Source: Shewanella japonica
GTDB lineage: Bacteria; Pseudomonadota; Gammaproteobacteria; Enterobacterales; Shewanellaceae
Length of the DNA stretch: 64,000 nucleotides
Direction: 5' to 3'
Assembly: GCF_002075795.1 (NCBI RefSeq)
Contig: NZ_CP020472.1
Location: 3,331,001 to 3,395,000 of the forward strand
Every line of letters starts with the position of its first letter. Within the stretch, counting starts at the first letter, position 1. Positions 9,138 through 18,043 of this stretch are shown in pieces. A program made the position numbers and the translations under genes. The notes under the pieces are model-generated. The model saw nothing but the letters and a program-made list of their open reading frames with translations. It was not told the origin of the DNA and did not search any database.

Positions 9138-11537
9138 TTAGTTCAGTCCGTGCATCACATCAATACCTAAGCTTTTCCCTTCGCCATGACAGGTTTGGCA
9201 AGACTCATCACCAGGCTGATATATTGCGCCAGAGCTTGCATCTTGTTGGAATACACCGCCGAAGCTTTCTGCATGAGCTGCCCAGCTTGCTTCAGTATTA
9301 TGGCATGAGGCACACACAGCAACAGTCGGTGAATACTCAGAAACTTGACCCGATAAGGTCGCATCACGAGCTGCCACTATGACAGAGTCTTGCGCAGCAA
9401 GCGTATCCATTTGGAGCTGACCTTCATCATGACAAGCACGACAATCGTTCGCAGAAGCCGGATACGTCATTGCTTCACGTTCACTACCGGTATAGCCTTT
9501 GGTTGTGCGAGTATTTGCATGCAGTGAATGCACTAACTCTCGATAACCTAGACTATTATTAATAGTTCTAAATGATTTAATACTTGCATCACCTGGTGTG
9601 TGTTTGCGTGTGGCATTCATGTATTTAACCATGTCGTTGGTATGACAGCTTTGACAACTACCATCTGCTAAGGTTGTCGCAACTTGTGGCGAGTGACAAG
9701 CACCGCAGGTTGCCCCATTAGCTGGTGTAGATATTTTACTGTGAGCCTCATTCACTCGTTGATGGAACTGTTCATCATGGCAAGCAATACACTTTTGGTT
9801 ATTCACTAATTCAGTATAAAGCTCAACATTCGTGGTTAATGGTATCGCTGCATCAGCTGGGACCTCAGCAAGCACGATACTTGATTCCGTCTCTAGTGCC
9901 TCACATGAAGCTGCTAGACCCGTTAGTTTGTCTCCGCAAACCATAACCTTCGCATATAAGGTACCCGTCGTATTCAGCCCAAGATCGGCAACACCAGCAT
10001 TGTTAATCGTCACAGTAACAACTGAGCTCTCCCTAATTAACGTGATATCTTCTGAGCTTGATACTAGGTCCCACACTTTACGCTGACCATTGTTTTCAGG
10101 CATTACATCTTGTTGCGGATTACCTGATGCCACCAGCCAAAGGTTATCTATAGCGGGATCAGCATCTGGATTCGTGCTTAATTGGTTAAAAGTTAGGGTA
10201 GCTGTTAACGTGTCTTGCGCCTCATCTACCACACTGTCAGTTAACGCAAACTGATATTGCTCAATCAAGGAATCTGTCACACTCACAGTAGCATTGTGGA
10301 AAATGGCCGAACCTAATGGATTATGACTATCTGGGTGACAACCACTACAGCTCATCGCCCATGCATCAGGAAACGCATCTCGATCGTGAAATAAGCCTAC
10401 CGCAGTCCCATTCCAGGTATCAGGTGCATATTTCTCATGACAGCTTAAACAGGTTTCTTGACCAGGGTATTGGTAAAAGTTAGCTTGAGGCGCACCATCT
10501 TCAATATGACATTGCTGACATTGATGCATATCACCAGGATAAGTCAGATCGCTATAATCATGGACAGATCCGTTATAACCAATGACCAAATAATCACTTT
10601 TATGGATTTTATGTACTAAGCTGGCCATGCCAATACTCACGCCTGTTTCAGGATCGCCAGAATAACTGGTATGACACATCACACAGCCTTCATAATCAAA
10701 GCGTTTATTGCCATGCATTAATAAGCGATTGTCAGCACTTAAGTCATTTGTATGGCATCGATAACAACTCTGCTCCGCTGTCAGTAATACCCGAGTATCT
10801 TCTGCTGAAGCGCTTACGCCAGTGGTCGGGTCAAAGTCAAATGTGGTGTTCACCAACATCGTACTGATGTCTGCATCGGAAAAAGGCATTAACTCTAAAT
10901 ACACCCGATGAATATTTTCTACATTGTACTCAGTATTAATTCCATCAATATTTGAATAGCTATCTAAAGGCTGTGAAAACGTATAACGATATAAACCGTT
11001 TCCAATAGCTTCAATACAAGCTTCTTTACAATCCGACTCAATACTTGCTTGCCACTGAGTCCCTTTGTGCTTGTCCCAGCCCTCTTCTAAATCATTGTCC
11101 GCAACGTCTCCAGGCTCAACCACGTTATTGATATAACTCGTCCATTGTGGTGATAAATCAGTTTCAGCAGTTGTCACAACAGTAGCGCTATCTGCTTCAT
11201 TCAATGGGCGCACGCGCCTTTGTTGAACTCCTAGCTTAGCAATGCCTGCCCCTAAAGTTGAAATGGACGCCACATCGGCTAAACCACTTACAGCTACACC
11301 GTTGGCATTACTAAGATAAAACTCAAAAGAGACCTGCAACGACTCATCAATCGTGACCTTTTCAATTTCAGCTTGTAATGATTTTGCCGATGAAATTGCA
11401 ATGTTAATGTCACCAGATTCGCCATCATCGCCATTTTTTCCGTCATCACCGGAACATGCTGTAAGTGCAACCATTGGAACTAAAACAAGCGGTGTTATCC
11501 ACTTCTTATATTTCCTAATTAACAATTTGCTCATCAT
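9138..11537 (-). CDS. Eleven-haem OmcA/MtrC-family outer-surface cytochrome, UndA-like
   Basis: A 799-residue lipoprotein with a signal peptide and lipobox LTAC28, so it is probably anchored on the cell surface like MtrC/OmcA. Eleven CXXCH haem sites are present: first Cys at 258, 285, 340, 363 and 397 (domain II), then 583, 611, 628, 699, 742 and 780 (domain IV). The 5+6 arrangement is that known for UndA rather than the 5+5 of MtrC/OmcA. LVHKIH (308-313) and LVHSLH (668-673) supply distal ligands. Domain III has a C534-x10-C545 pair, like the disulphide of this family. Role: transfer of electrons to extracellular acceptors or flavins. No mtrA/mtrB porin-cytochrome genes are nearby. It is divergent from the ydhYVW-like operon. 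Confidence 0.93.
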   Translation of the reverse strand: MMSKLLIRKYKKWITPLVLVPMVALTACSGDDGKNGDDGESGDINIAISSAKSLQAEIEKVTIDESLQVSFEFYLSNANGVAVSGLADVASISTLGAGIAKLGVQQRRVRPLNEADSATVVTTAETDLSPQWTSYINNVVEPGDVADNDLEEGWDKHKGTQWQASIESDCKEACIEAIGNGLYRYTFSQPLDSYSNIDGINTEYNVENIHRVYLELMPFSDADISTMLVNTTFDFDPTTGVSASAEDTRVLLTAEQSCYRCHTNDLSADNRLLMHGNKRFDYEGCVMCHTSYSGDPETGVSIGMASLVHKIHKSDYLVIGYNGSVHDYSDLTYPGDMHQCQQCHIEDGAPQANFYQYPGQETCLSCHEKYAPDTWNGTAVGLFHDRDAFPDAWAMSCSGCHPDSHNPLGSAIFHNATVSVTDSLIEQYQFALTDSVVDEAQDTLTATLTFNQLSTNPDADPAIDNLWLVASGNPQQDVMPENNGQRKVWDLVSSSEDITLIRESSVVTVTINNAGVADLGLNTTGTLYAKVMVCGDKLTGLAASCEALETESSIVLAEVPADAAIPLTTNVELYTELVNNQKCIACHDEQFHQRVNEAHSKISTPANGATCGACHSPQVATTLADGSCQSCHTNDMVKYMNATRKHTPGDASIKSFRTINNSLGYRELVHSLHANTRTTKGYTGSEREAMTYPASANDCRACHDEGQLQMDTLAAQDSVIVAARDATLSGQVSEYSPTVAVCASCHNTEASWAAHAESFGGVFQQDASSGAIYQPGDESCQTCHGEGKSLGIDVMHGLN

Positions 11538-11607
11538 TATTATTCCTTTTATTAATTCACGGCATTTTTAATTTTTAGTAATAATTATTTATTTATAAAA
11601 ATCTTAT

Positions 11608-11623
11608 TGTGATAAAAATCATG
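11608..11623 (-). promoter_or_regulatory. Candidate CRP site upstream of the cytochrome
   Basis: TGTGA-N6-TCATG matches 8 of 10 positions of the CRP consensus half-sites. Its centre is about 78 bases before the cytochrome ATG. CRP is the known main activator of anaerobic respiration in Shewanella, so the site is plausible but not proven. Confidence 0.45.
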
Positions 11624-11835
11624 AATCCACTCAAAATATTAAAACAACAACTAACAAAACAGTACATTCCACAAAGTAAAATACTCAGTTCAAAAGTAAC
11701 AATTCCAAAAAATGGAATCGAATATAATTTTTTAATAATTAAATAGAAAAGCAACTTTTAATAAATAGAATACACAGCAAAAAAATGTGACTTAAGATAT
11801 ATATTAAGACTAATTAGAAAAACAAGAAAACAAAC

Positions 11836-11849
11836 GTGATCATAATCAA
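11836..11849 (+). promoter_or_regulatory. Candidate FNR/EtrA site of the ydhYVW-like operon
   Basis: GTGAT-CATA-ATCAA matches the FNR consensus TTGAT-N4-ATCAA at 9 of 10 bases. A -10-like TAATAC lies at 11871-11876. That puts the site centre close to -41.5 of the implied start, the class II activation geometry. E. coli ydhYVWXUT is known to be FNR-activated. Confidence 0.6.
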
Positions 11850-11930
11850 CTTGTTTTTAAATTAATTAAATAATACTCGAATCATAAATATAAACATAAA
11901 AGCAATATTTATAATTAAGAGGAAACAAAT

Positions 11931-12578
11931 ATGATTACAAGGAGAGCACTACTTGCTAATGGCGCTAAGGTCGCTGTCGGAACCGTTTATGGTGGAACAT
12001 TAGTCGGTTTTTTAACTGGGTGTGGTAGCAGTGATGACGCAGAAACCCCAATAGTTGAAGTCATACCCGGTGGACTCATGGTCGTCAACCCTATCTTATG
12101 TGTAGGTTGCCGACGTTGCGAAATAGCCTGTAGCTGGAGCCACGGAAAATCAGCTGTTAGCCCAAGCACCTCAAGAATTAAAGTTGCCAAAAACCTCAAT
12201 TTTGGCCCCCATGGCGTGCAGCCAAACTATCAAGACCAGCGTGGTGAACAAGGTGATAGCACCATTGTGCCATCAACCTGTCGTCAATGTGATGTTTGCA
12301 TGACCGTTTGCCCTCAAAAAGCGATTACCGTTAACGAAGAAACGGGAGCCAGAGTGGTCAACGATGACTTATGTGTCGGTTGTGGCTATTGCGCTGACAA
12401 ATGCCCGCAGCAAGTTATCACCATAGATAAAACCACTCGAAAATCTCTCAAATGCGATCTTTGTGAAGGCAGCCCTAATTGTGCCCAAGTTTGCCCAACT
12501 GGTGCAATTAAGTTTTATACCTGGGAAGACGCTGTTGCCGAAGTTGAACTTCATGAAAAGTATTTAGAATTAGTTTAA
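11931..12578 (+). CDS. ydhY: YdhY-like four-cluster ferredoxin with twin-Arg/lipobox N-terminus
   Basis: A 215-residue electron-transfer protein with sixteen Cys in four groups: Cys57-60-63-67 (CVGCRRCEIAC), CRQCDVCMTVC, CVGCGYCADKC and CDLC...CAQVC. This predicts four [4Fe-4S] clusters. The N-terminus has a twin-arginine stretch (TRRALL, residues 3-8), a hydrophobic segment and a lipobox-like LTGC31. E. coli YdhY, as I recall it, has the same layout. The gene starts a three-gene operon with the ydhV homologue, which begins 20 bases after its stop. It is the likely electron partner of that oxidoreductase. Export versus membrane anchoring is not certain. Confidence 0.88.
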   Translation: MITRRALLANGAKVAVGTVYGGTLVGFLTGCGSSDDAETPIVEVIPGGLMVVNPILCVGCRRCEIACSWSHGKSAVSPSTSRIKVAKNLNFGPHGVQPNYQDQRGEQGDSTIVPSTCRQCDVCMTVCPQKAITVNEETGARVVNDDLCVGCGYCADKCPQQVITIDKTTRKSLKCDLCEGSPNCAQVCPTGAIKFYTWEDAVAEVELHEKYLELV

Positions 12579-12597
12579 AAACTAAAAAGGAATAATT

Positions 12598-14823
12598 ATG
12601 ACTACTACATATGGTGGCTGGGCCGGTTATATTTTAAGAGTTAATTTAACAACAAAAGTTATTACTAAAGAAACAACAGAAACCTATCACGATTATATTG
12701 GTGGAATGGGAATCGGTTATAAGGTTTTATGGGATGACCATGTCGATGGAATTAAAGCAACTGATGCAGAAAACCAATTAGTTATTTCAGCGGGACCATT
12801 AAGTGGCTCAGGTGCAATTTGTTCGGCTAGAACAACGATTACTTCTCGTAACCCTGTTATTCGAAATCACTTAATCACTGATGGCCACTTTGGCGGTCAC
12901 TTTTCACCAGAGCTTAAATTTGCTGGTTACGATGCAATTATTATTGAAGGTAAATCAGAAACCCCTGTATGGCTAAAAATTGTTGATGACACTGTCACCC
13001 TCGAACCCGCTGACTCTTTATGGGGAGTAGGCATATTCGATACCTTTGCCAGCATCAGTAAATTAATGGGACAACAAGCTCAGATTGCAGCAATTGGCCC
13101 TAGTGGTGAACACCTTGTAGCTCAATCAACTATTCAAACTCAAGGTGGCCACTCAGCAGGCGGTCATGGGGCTGTACTAGGCTCTAAAAAACTTAAGGCC
13201 ATTGGTATTATTGGAACTGGTACAGTCGATATCGCAGAATCGACAACCAATGAGCAATTACGTGAACTCGATGACCATATTCTTGGGATCATCGGCGCCA
13301 ATAATAACGGCGTCGTGCCAAACCAACCACAATCATGGGCAGAGTATAGCTCTACAGGCAGTCGTTGGCGTGGTGGTCCAGGCGTCACATGGGGAGCCGC
13401 AGACAATCCTGTTGATGTGGGTGAAACACCATGGGATGACCGCCAAAAAGTGGGCATGCGCACCTCAATGGCAGAAATGTATTTTGGCCGTGATGAAGCC
13501 AATAAAATCTTTAAACGTCCAGGTGGCTGTCACTCGTGCCCTATTCGCTGTTTTTGCGAAGTTAAAAACCCAAAAATGAAAACCGAATACAATCTGCCAA
13601 CCGAAAACATTACTAATGTATGTTTAGGTTTTCTCGACCCTTGGTACGCCATGGGTAAACCAAGCAGTGGTGAAAAACGAACCGACATTCAAACCGTTGG
13701 TGCCTATTATATGGATGATAATGGTATTTGGAGTGCTTACGGCCAACTGTCCCATTTAATGCGCGAATTTACCGCCCGCGGCTTTTGGGAAATCATTCTA
13801 CCAGCTGAAGAATATGCTGCGATTAACTGGGCACAATACGCGGATCTCGATGCGCATTTTATGCAAGATTTCTATACCCGTATTGCCTACAGTGAAGATT
13901 ATCCTGGCTCAAATATTCTAGGGCGCTGCCTAGGCCGTGGCTTACATGAATTCATTAATGAAGATGGTGAACTGTACAACGTTGAAGATATTCTTAATGA
14001 GGTAGAATCCCCTCGTATGGCGGAATTGACCTTCGAGTTAGAATCTGATGCAAATTATGATTTAGTCGGTAAAACCTACAGTGTATTTCTCGATAAAAAC
14101 ATGAAAGTGTTTAACCGATCTATGGTGGGTGGCGTTCACCACGCCAGTGAATCAGCAGGTCAAGTAGGAGCGCTGCTAAACACAGTATTTAACCGTGATC
14201 CGCAATGTCACTCGCACATCAACTTAATTAACTGTGGCCTTCCCCACGCCAAGATCGCCGAAGTAGCCGCGTCACTATGGGGTGAAGGCGCATTTGATCC
14301 AGTTCAACATTACACCGCCATGAATACCTCTAAAGCAAAATTTGCTAAATGGTGTTTAGTGAAAAATGTATTACATGATTCATTAACCCTATGTAACTGG
14401 ATGTTCCCACTCGTTGTTTCACCAGATGCCAATCGAGACTATATCGGTGACAGCTCAATAGAAGCACAAATGTTCAGCCTTGTCACAGGCATTGAAACAT
14501 CAGAAGCTGAACTGGACGCCATGGCGGAAAGTGTCTTGCAATTGCACCGCGCACTTACCGTGTTGCAAATGAATGAAATCGATCAGCGAAATAAACATGA
14601 TGTCTTGTCTGAATGGGTTTATGACTTAGATCATGACAAGAATTTCGGCGACGAAGGCACGATTAAAATGGATCGAGACGATATCCAAATAGGCTTAGAC
14701 ATGTTTTACGCTGAAATGGGCTGGGATAAGGATACTGGCGTACCGACTCGTGCAACATTAGAAAAATTCAAACTGGGTTACGTCGCTGACAAGCTAGAAA
14801 GCTTGGCGTTGTTACCAGCATAG
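12598..14823 (+). CDS. ydhV: Aldehyde:ferredoxin oxidoreductase family tungsto/molybdo-enzyme, YdhV-like
   Basis: A 741-residue AOR-family protein, longer than archaeal AOR (about 605) and nearer E. coli YdhV (700). The [4Fe-4S] ligands are visible: Cys311-x2-Cys314-x3-Cys318 (CHSCPIRC) and the late Cys599 in HDSLTLCNW, the family DxxxxC motif. The N-terminal GPLSGS and 'GHFGGHFSPELKFAGYD' are the bis-pyranopterin-binding region. AOR enzymes oxidise aldehydes to acids with ferredoxin; YdhV's substrate is unknown. No signal peptide is seen, although its partner has one. AAGGA precedes the ATG. Confidence 0.92.
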   Translation: MTTTYGGWAGYILRVNLTTKVITKETTETYHDYIGGMGIGYKVLWDDHVDGIKATDAENQLVISAGPLSGSGAICSARTTITSRNPVIRNHLITDGHFGGHFSPELKFAGYDAIIIEGKSETPVWLKIVDDTVTLEPADSLWGVGIFDTFASISKLMGQQAQIAAIGPSGEHLVAQSTIQTQGGHSAGGHGAVLGSKKLKAIGIIGTGTVDIAESTTNEQLRELDDHILGIIGANNNGVVPNQPQSWAEYSSTGSRWRGGPGVTWGAADNPVDVGETPWDDRQKVGMRTSMAEMYFGRDEANKIFKRPGGCHSCPIRCFCEVKNPKMKTEYNLPTENITNVCLGFLDPWYAMGKPSSGEKRTDIQTVGAYYMDDNGIWSAYGQLSHLMREFTARGFWEIILPAEEYAAINWAQYADLDAHFMQDFYTRIAYSEDYPGSNILGRCLGRGLHEFINEDGELYNVEDILNEVESPRMAELTFELESDANYDLVGKTYSVFLDKNMKVFNRSMVGGVHHASESAGQVGALLNTVFNRDPQCHSHINLINCGLPHAKIAEVAASLWGEGAFDPVQHYTAMNTSKAKFAKWCLVKNVLHDSLTLCNWMFPLVVSPDANRDYIGDSSIEAQMFSLVTGIETSEAELDAMAESVLQLHRALTVLQMNEIDQRNKHDVLSEWVYDLDHDKNFGDEGTIKMDRDDIQIGLDMFYAEMGWDKDTGVPTRATLEKFKLGYVADKLESLALLPA

Positions 14824-14834
14824 GTAAATAAAAT

Positions 14835-15368
14835 ATGATTGAACTGGTTGATTATATTCGCTTGCTAAGTAAGGACGGTCGTCTGGTGACGGCCGAGCAA
14901 GTTATTGCTGTCGCAGGCCTTGATGTAGAAATAGAAGATGTTGAACTCGCTCATCAGCAATTGATTGAAGATAGCCAATATCACGATATCGCCATTATAG
15001 CGGGAGAAAAAGAGCACTATTTTTATTCTAAAAGGTTCATTGTAAGAAGTTACGCCATCCAATGGATTGGGGTAAAAGATGATAAGTTAATTGAAACAAT
15101 GGCGGATTATATTCGCCGTTATTCAGCAATGGGCGAACTCGTTGCAGCGGTTAACTTTAGCTATCCCCCTTATCAACTTGAACTCAGTGAATTAACGACA
15201 TTAATTGATAAATTTAGCCAAACAGAGGGGTGCGAAGACATTCATTTTCAAGCCGATGCCAAGAATCATGAAACACAAAGTCATGGTTATTACTTCTCCA
15301 TAAAAACCATGACCAACACTTATGCCAAAGTGTTGGCTGACCATGATCCATTTGAGTGGTCTGCATAG
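14835..15368 (+). CDS. Third gene of the ydhYV-like operon, YdhW-like
   Basis: A 177-residue soluble, acidic protein starting 12 bases after the AOR stop. It appears built from two similar halves: 'VDYIRLLSKDGRLVTAEQVI' near residues 4-23 and 'ADYIRRYSAMGELVAAVNF' near 91-109. This suggests an internal duplication of a winged-helix-like unit. There are no Cys clusters or membrane segments. Its position equals that of ydhW in E. coli, but I assign YdhW only tentatively. It could be a maturation or regulatory partner of the tungsten enzyme. Confidence 0.7.
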   Translation: MIELVDYIRLLSKDGRLVTAEQVIAVAGLDVEIEDVELAHQQLIEDSQYHDIAIIAGEKEHYFYSKRFIVRSYAIQWIGVKDDKLIETMADYIRRYSAMGELVAAVNFSYPPYQLELSELTTLIDKFSQTEGCEDIHFQADAKNHETQSHGYYFSIKTMTNTYAKVLADHDPFEWSA

Positions 15369-15375
15369 GTAAACG

Positions 15376-15408
15376 TTATTGCCTTATATGCCGTTTATAA
15401 GGCAATAA
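15376..15408 (+). terminator. Hairpin after the ydhYVW-like operon
   Basis: The perfect 12-bp arms 15376-15387 and 15397-15408 start 7 bases after the stop codon. No T run follows, so it may be an mRNA 3' stabiliser or a weak terminator. Confidence 0.5.
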
Positions 15409-15637
15409 CACCCCAATAAAATTAAAATAGGCTAAATTTCTTATTTATATTTAGCCAGTTTGGCTATGTACAGAATAAACTTTTGACTGATTTTCGCTAA
15501 TCTTATTCGTTAGTTAACACTTCAAGAATAAAAACGCCGCTTTATCGTGACTAAGGTAAAACTTATCTAGTTTTTAACTCCTAAATTACCTCCCAGTTGG
15601 TACATTACTCAAACATGATTCCAACTAAGTGTGATAT

Positions 15638-16648
15638 ATGAAGCCAACAACTACACAAGAAAGTCTTCTGCATCTTGATTACATGACTTTGCTGGTATTT
15701 CTTCGACTTTACGAGTTTCAAAGCGGTAAACTCACAGCTGAGTCATTTAACGTTCCCCAATCAAAAATTAGTCGTTGCCTGTCTAGGTTACGAGAAGCTT
15801 TTGATGATCCCTTGTTTATCAAAAAAGTGTCAGGCTTAGAAATAACCGATAAGTCTCAGCGCCTTTACCCTATCCTTAAACGTATTGAGATCAACCATAT
15901 CGATCTTGCACAAGAAATAGATAAAAGCATCGAAACACTTAACAGTGAAATTGTCATTCATGCGCCTTCTGGTTTTACAAATGGCGTGCTAAGGAAACTG
16001 TATAACTGCCAATGTAATAACGCGTGTATGAAACCCTGCGTAAAATCTGCAGTATTGCAAGACAACGGCGCAAATGACGAAGAAATGTTACTGAATAGTC
16101 ATTGCGACATCGTCATTACCTGCAATCCGTCCATTCATGTTGGCATACAAAGTCAGAAAATTTGTGAAGTTACCGACACCTTTGTAGTCGCAAGAGAAAA
16201 CCACCCAATTTGGGATGAGATGTATAAGCCAATTTTAGATCGTGTGCTTAATTACCCTGTCATTTTGACTGAAGTGCTGCATTTTAATAGCGAACTTGAA
16301 GCGACACCGTTAAAACAGTTTGCCGATTCTCGTCAAAGAGAATTACTCGTTGCCGCTAAAACAAACAACCTTAATGAAATTTCTGACTTCTTAGTCGGCA
16401 CTGATGCTATTACTTTAGTGGTATCTCAAGGTGCTGTAGATTATTTAACCCATGATGACACCATCAGAGCGCAAATTGTCCCACGAAAAGAACGTGAAGA
16501 ATTAATGCGTAATAAGCCCAATATGACGCTCTACATGCAAACCAGAAAGTCTGAACGTAAGCTATCTGAATGTGTAAAAAACAAAATTGCCGAGCTAATC
16601 ACCACAGGAGCAAATGGCTGCATTAAAGCTTGTCAATTTGAGCGCTAA
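15638..16648 (+). CDS. LysR-family regulator with a Cys cluster
   Basis: A 336-residue LysR-type protein. The helix-turn-helix spans about 15-75 ('LTAESFNVPQSKISRCLSRLREAFDDPLF'-type motif), and the effector domain is C-terminal. Unusually, the linker/start of the effector domain has four closely spaced cysteines, Cys124-x-Cys126-x3-Cys130-x3-Cys134. A further pair, Cys328-x3-Cys332, lies near the C-terminus. Such spacing could bind a metal or Fe-S cluster or act as a thiol switch; this is inference. It lies directly downstream of the ydhYVW-like operon and may control it and the divergent cytochrome. Confidence 0.85.
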   Translation: MKPTTTQESLLHLDYMTLLVFLRLYEFQSGKLTAESFNVPQSKISRCLSRLREAFDDPLFIKKVSGLEITDKSQRLYPILKRIEINHIDLAQEIDKSIETLNSEIVIHAPSGFTNGVLRKLYNCQCNNACMKPCVKSAVLQDNGANDEEMLLNSHCDIVITCNPSIHVGIQSQKICEVTDTFVVARENHPIWDEMYKPILDRVLNYPVILTEVLHFNSELEATPLKQFADSRQRELLVAAKTNNLNEISDFLVGTDAITLVVSQGAVDYLTHDDTIRAQIVPRKEREELMRNKPNMTLYMQTRKSERKLSECVKNKIAELITTGANGCIKACQFER

Positions 16649-17076
16649 AATGATTGCCAGATTGTTAGTTAACCTAATACAAATAAACAAAATACCAGAA
16701 AGACTAATCAGCTAAATACTGAATCCTTACTCTATACACCAGCCGCAATGGCTGGTGTTACCGTGCTTTGCCATCACTTCCCTTTCAATCACAAAACACG
16801 CAAAAGCCATCGCAAGGCTCATTTCTAAATACGCCTGACAACTCGAGATACTGGTTCCGTAAGATTTCAGCAGTAATCTCTTCACTGGCCCATGGTTTAA
16901 ATAACATCGTTATTATTCACTCAGATTTGACACTTGTTTGGAATGTCCGCAAGATAATTTGAGCTTTTGCTCTTTTCTCATCCAATCGGTTGAAAACAGC
17001 AAGAAATTTATCGATAAAAATAACACAGAAACAACGTTAAGTTTTCTTGTTCGTGTTTAATCAGAATGGAATCAAG
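16649..17076. other. Intergenic region between lysR and the SDR gene
   Basis: About 430 bases. A hairpin with 9-bp arms at 16736-16744/16750-16758 (ACACCAGCC/GGCTGGTGT) probably ends the lysR transcript, though the T run is poor. The rest shows no convincing ORF; a 64-codon frame at 16768 lacks support. Confidence 0.5.
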
Positions 17077-17826
17077 ATGCATAGACAAAATATCATTATC
17101 ACAGGGGCAAGCTCAGGTTTAGGTCAAGGTATGGCCATAGAGTTTGCTAAACAAGGCTGCAATCTAGGACTTTGTGCTCGTAGAACCGAACGATTAGATG
17201 CATTAAAAAGTCAAATCGAGTCGATTAATCCGAATGTCAACGTCTGGTTATTACCGCTAGATGTCAATGACCATCAACAGGTGTTTGACGTTTTTGAGCA
17301 ATTTACTCAGTTAATGGGGCAAGTTGATCGCATCATAGTGAATGCAGGTATGGGAAAAGGTGGCTCAATAGGCACAGGATTATTTGAAGCCAATAAACAA
17401 ACTGCACAAACTAATTTCATCGCTGCTTTAGCTCAGTGTGAAGCTGCAATGAGTATATTCCGTAAACAAAACGCGGGCCACTTAGTCACAGTTTCCTCAA
17501 TTAGTGCACTGCGAGGTTTTAGACGAGCAATGACCGTTTATGCAGCAACTAAAGCAGGATTAAGCTCGCTTTCCGAAGGCATACGGTTAGATGTAATGAA
17601 TACACCGATTAAGGTTACTTGCGTACACCCTGGTTACATTAAAACAGAAATTAACGATCACGCCGATGGGGCATTATTTATGGTCGATGCTGAAACAGGC
17701 TGCAAAGCTATGGTCAAAGCAATCAATAAGGAACCTGCAAATTGTTATGTGCCAAGTTACCCTTGGGCGATGATTCAATTAATCCTCCGTATATTACCTG
17801 ATAAGTTTTTACGTAAAATGAGCTAG
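17077..17826 (+). CDS. Short-chain dehydrogenase/reductase
   Basis: A 249-residue classical SDR. The NAD(P)-binding TGASSGLG is at 9-16, NAG at 89-91, the catalytic Ser near 140-141, and Tyr155-x3-Lys159 (YAATK). The ATG at 17077 has a GGA ribosome site and puts the Rossmann motif at the normal position. The longer frame, starting at a TTG 30 bases upstream, is unlikely. A hydrophobic C-terminus (PWAMIQLILRIL) may associate with membrane. The substrate is unknown. A bidirectional terminator follows. Confidence 0.88.
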   Translation: MHRQNIIITGASSGLGQGMAIEFAKQGCNLGLCARRTERLDALKSQIESINPNVNVWLLPLDVNDHQQVFDVFEQFTQLMGQVDRIIVNAGMGKGGSIGTGLFEANKQTAQTNFIAALAQCEAAMSIFRKQNAGHLVTVSSISALRGFRRAMTVYAATKAGLSSLSEGIRLDVMNTPIKVTCVHPGYIKTEINDHADGALFMVDAETGCKAMVKAINKEPANCYVPSYPWAMIQLILRILPDKFLRKMS

Positions 17827-17993
17827 AAAATCGCTTACTTTTCAGCTTGTCGTCATATGTTGTTTACACTAAACCGCAAACACAAAAGAGCAATAAAACA
17901 ACATATTGCAGATATATCAAACTAAAAGCGCGCAAAACTGTTCATTAAATAATTTGATACCAGTTCATAAAAATTAAGTCAGAAACATAAAAA

Positions 17994-18020
17994 AGAGAAG
18001 CGTAAAGCTTCTCTTTTTTT
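17994..18020. terminator. Bidirectional terminator between the SDR and membrane-protein genes
   Basis: The stem AGAGAAGC/GCTTCTCT is flanked by an A run and followed by seven T residues. It serves the two convergent genes. Confidence 0.85.
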
Positions 18021-18043
18021 ATGTTCAAAATACTGAAACAGGA

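Larger units (their letters stand above)
11538..11930. promoter_or_regulatory. Divergent promoter region, cytochrome / ydhYVW-like operon
   Basis: A 393-base, very AT-rich spacer between two divergent redox genes, with no ORF. It contains a CRP-like site near the cytochrome end (11608-11623) and an FNR-like site near the ydhY end (11836-11849), each listed separately. Confidence 0.7.

Noticed and set aside
16768-16962. 64-codon ORF between lysR and the SDR gene
   Set aside because: No ribosome site, atypical composition and no recognisable family.
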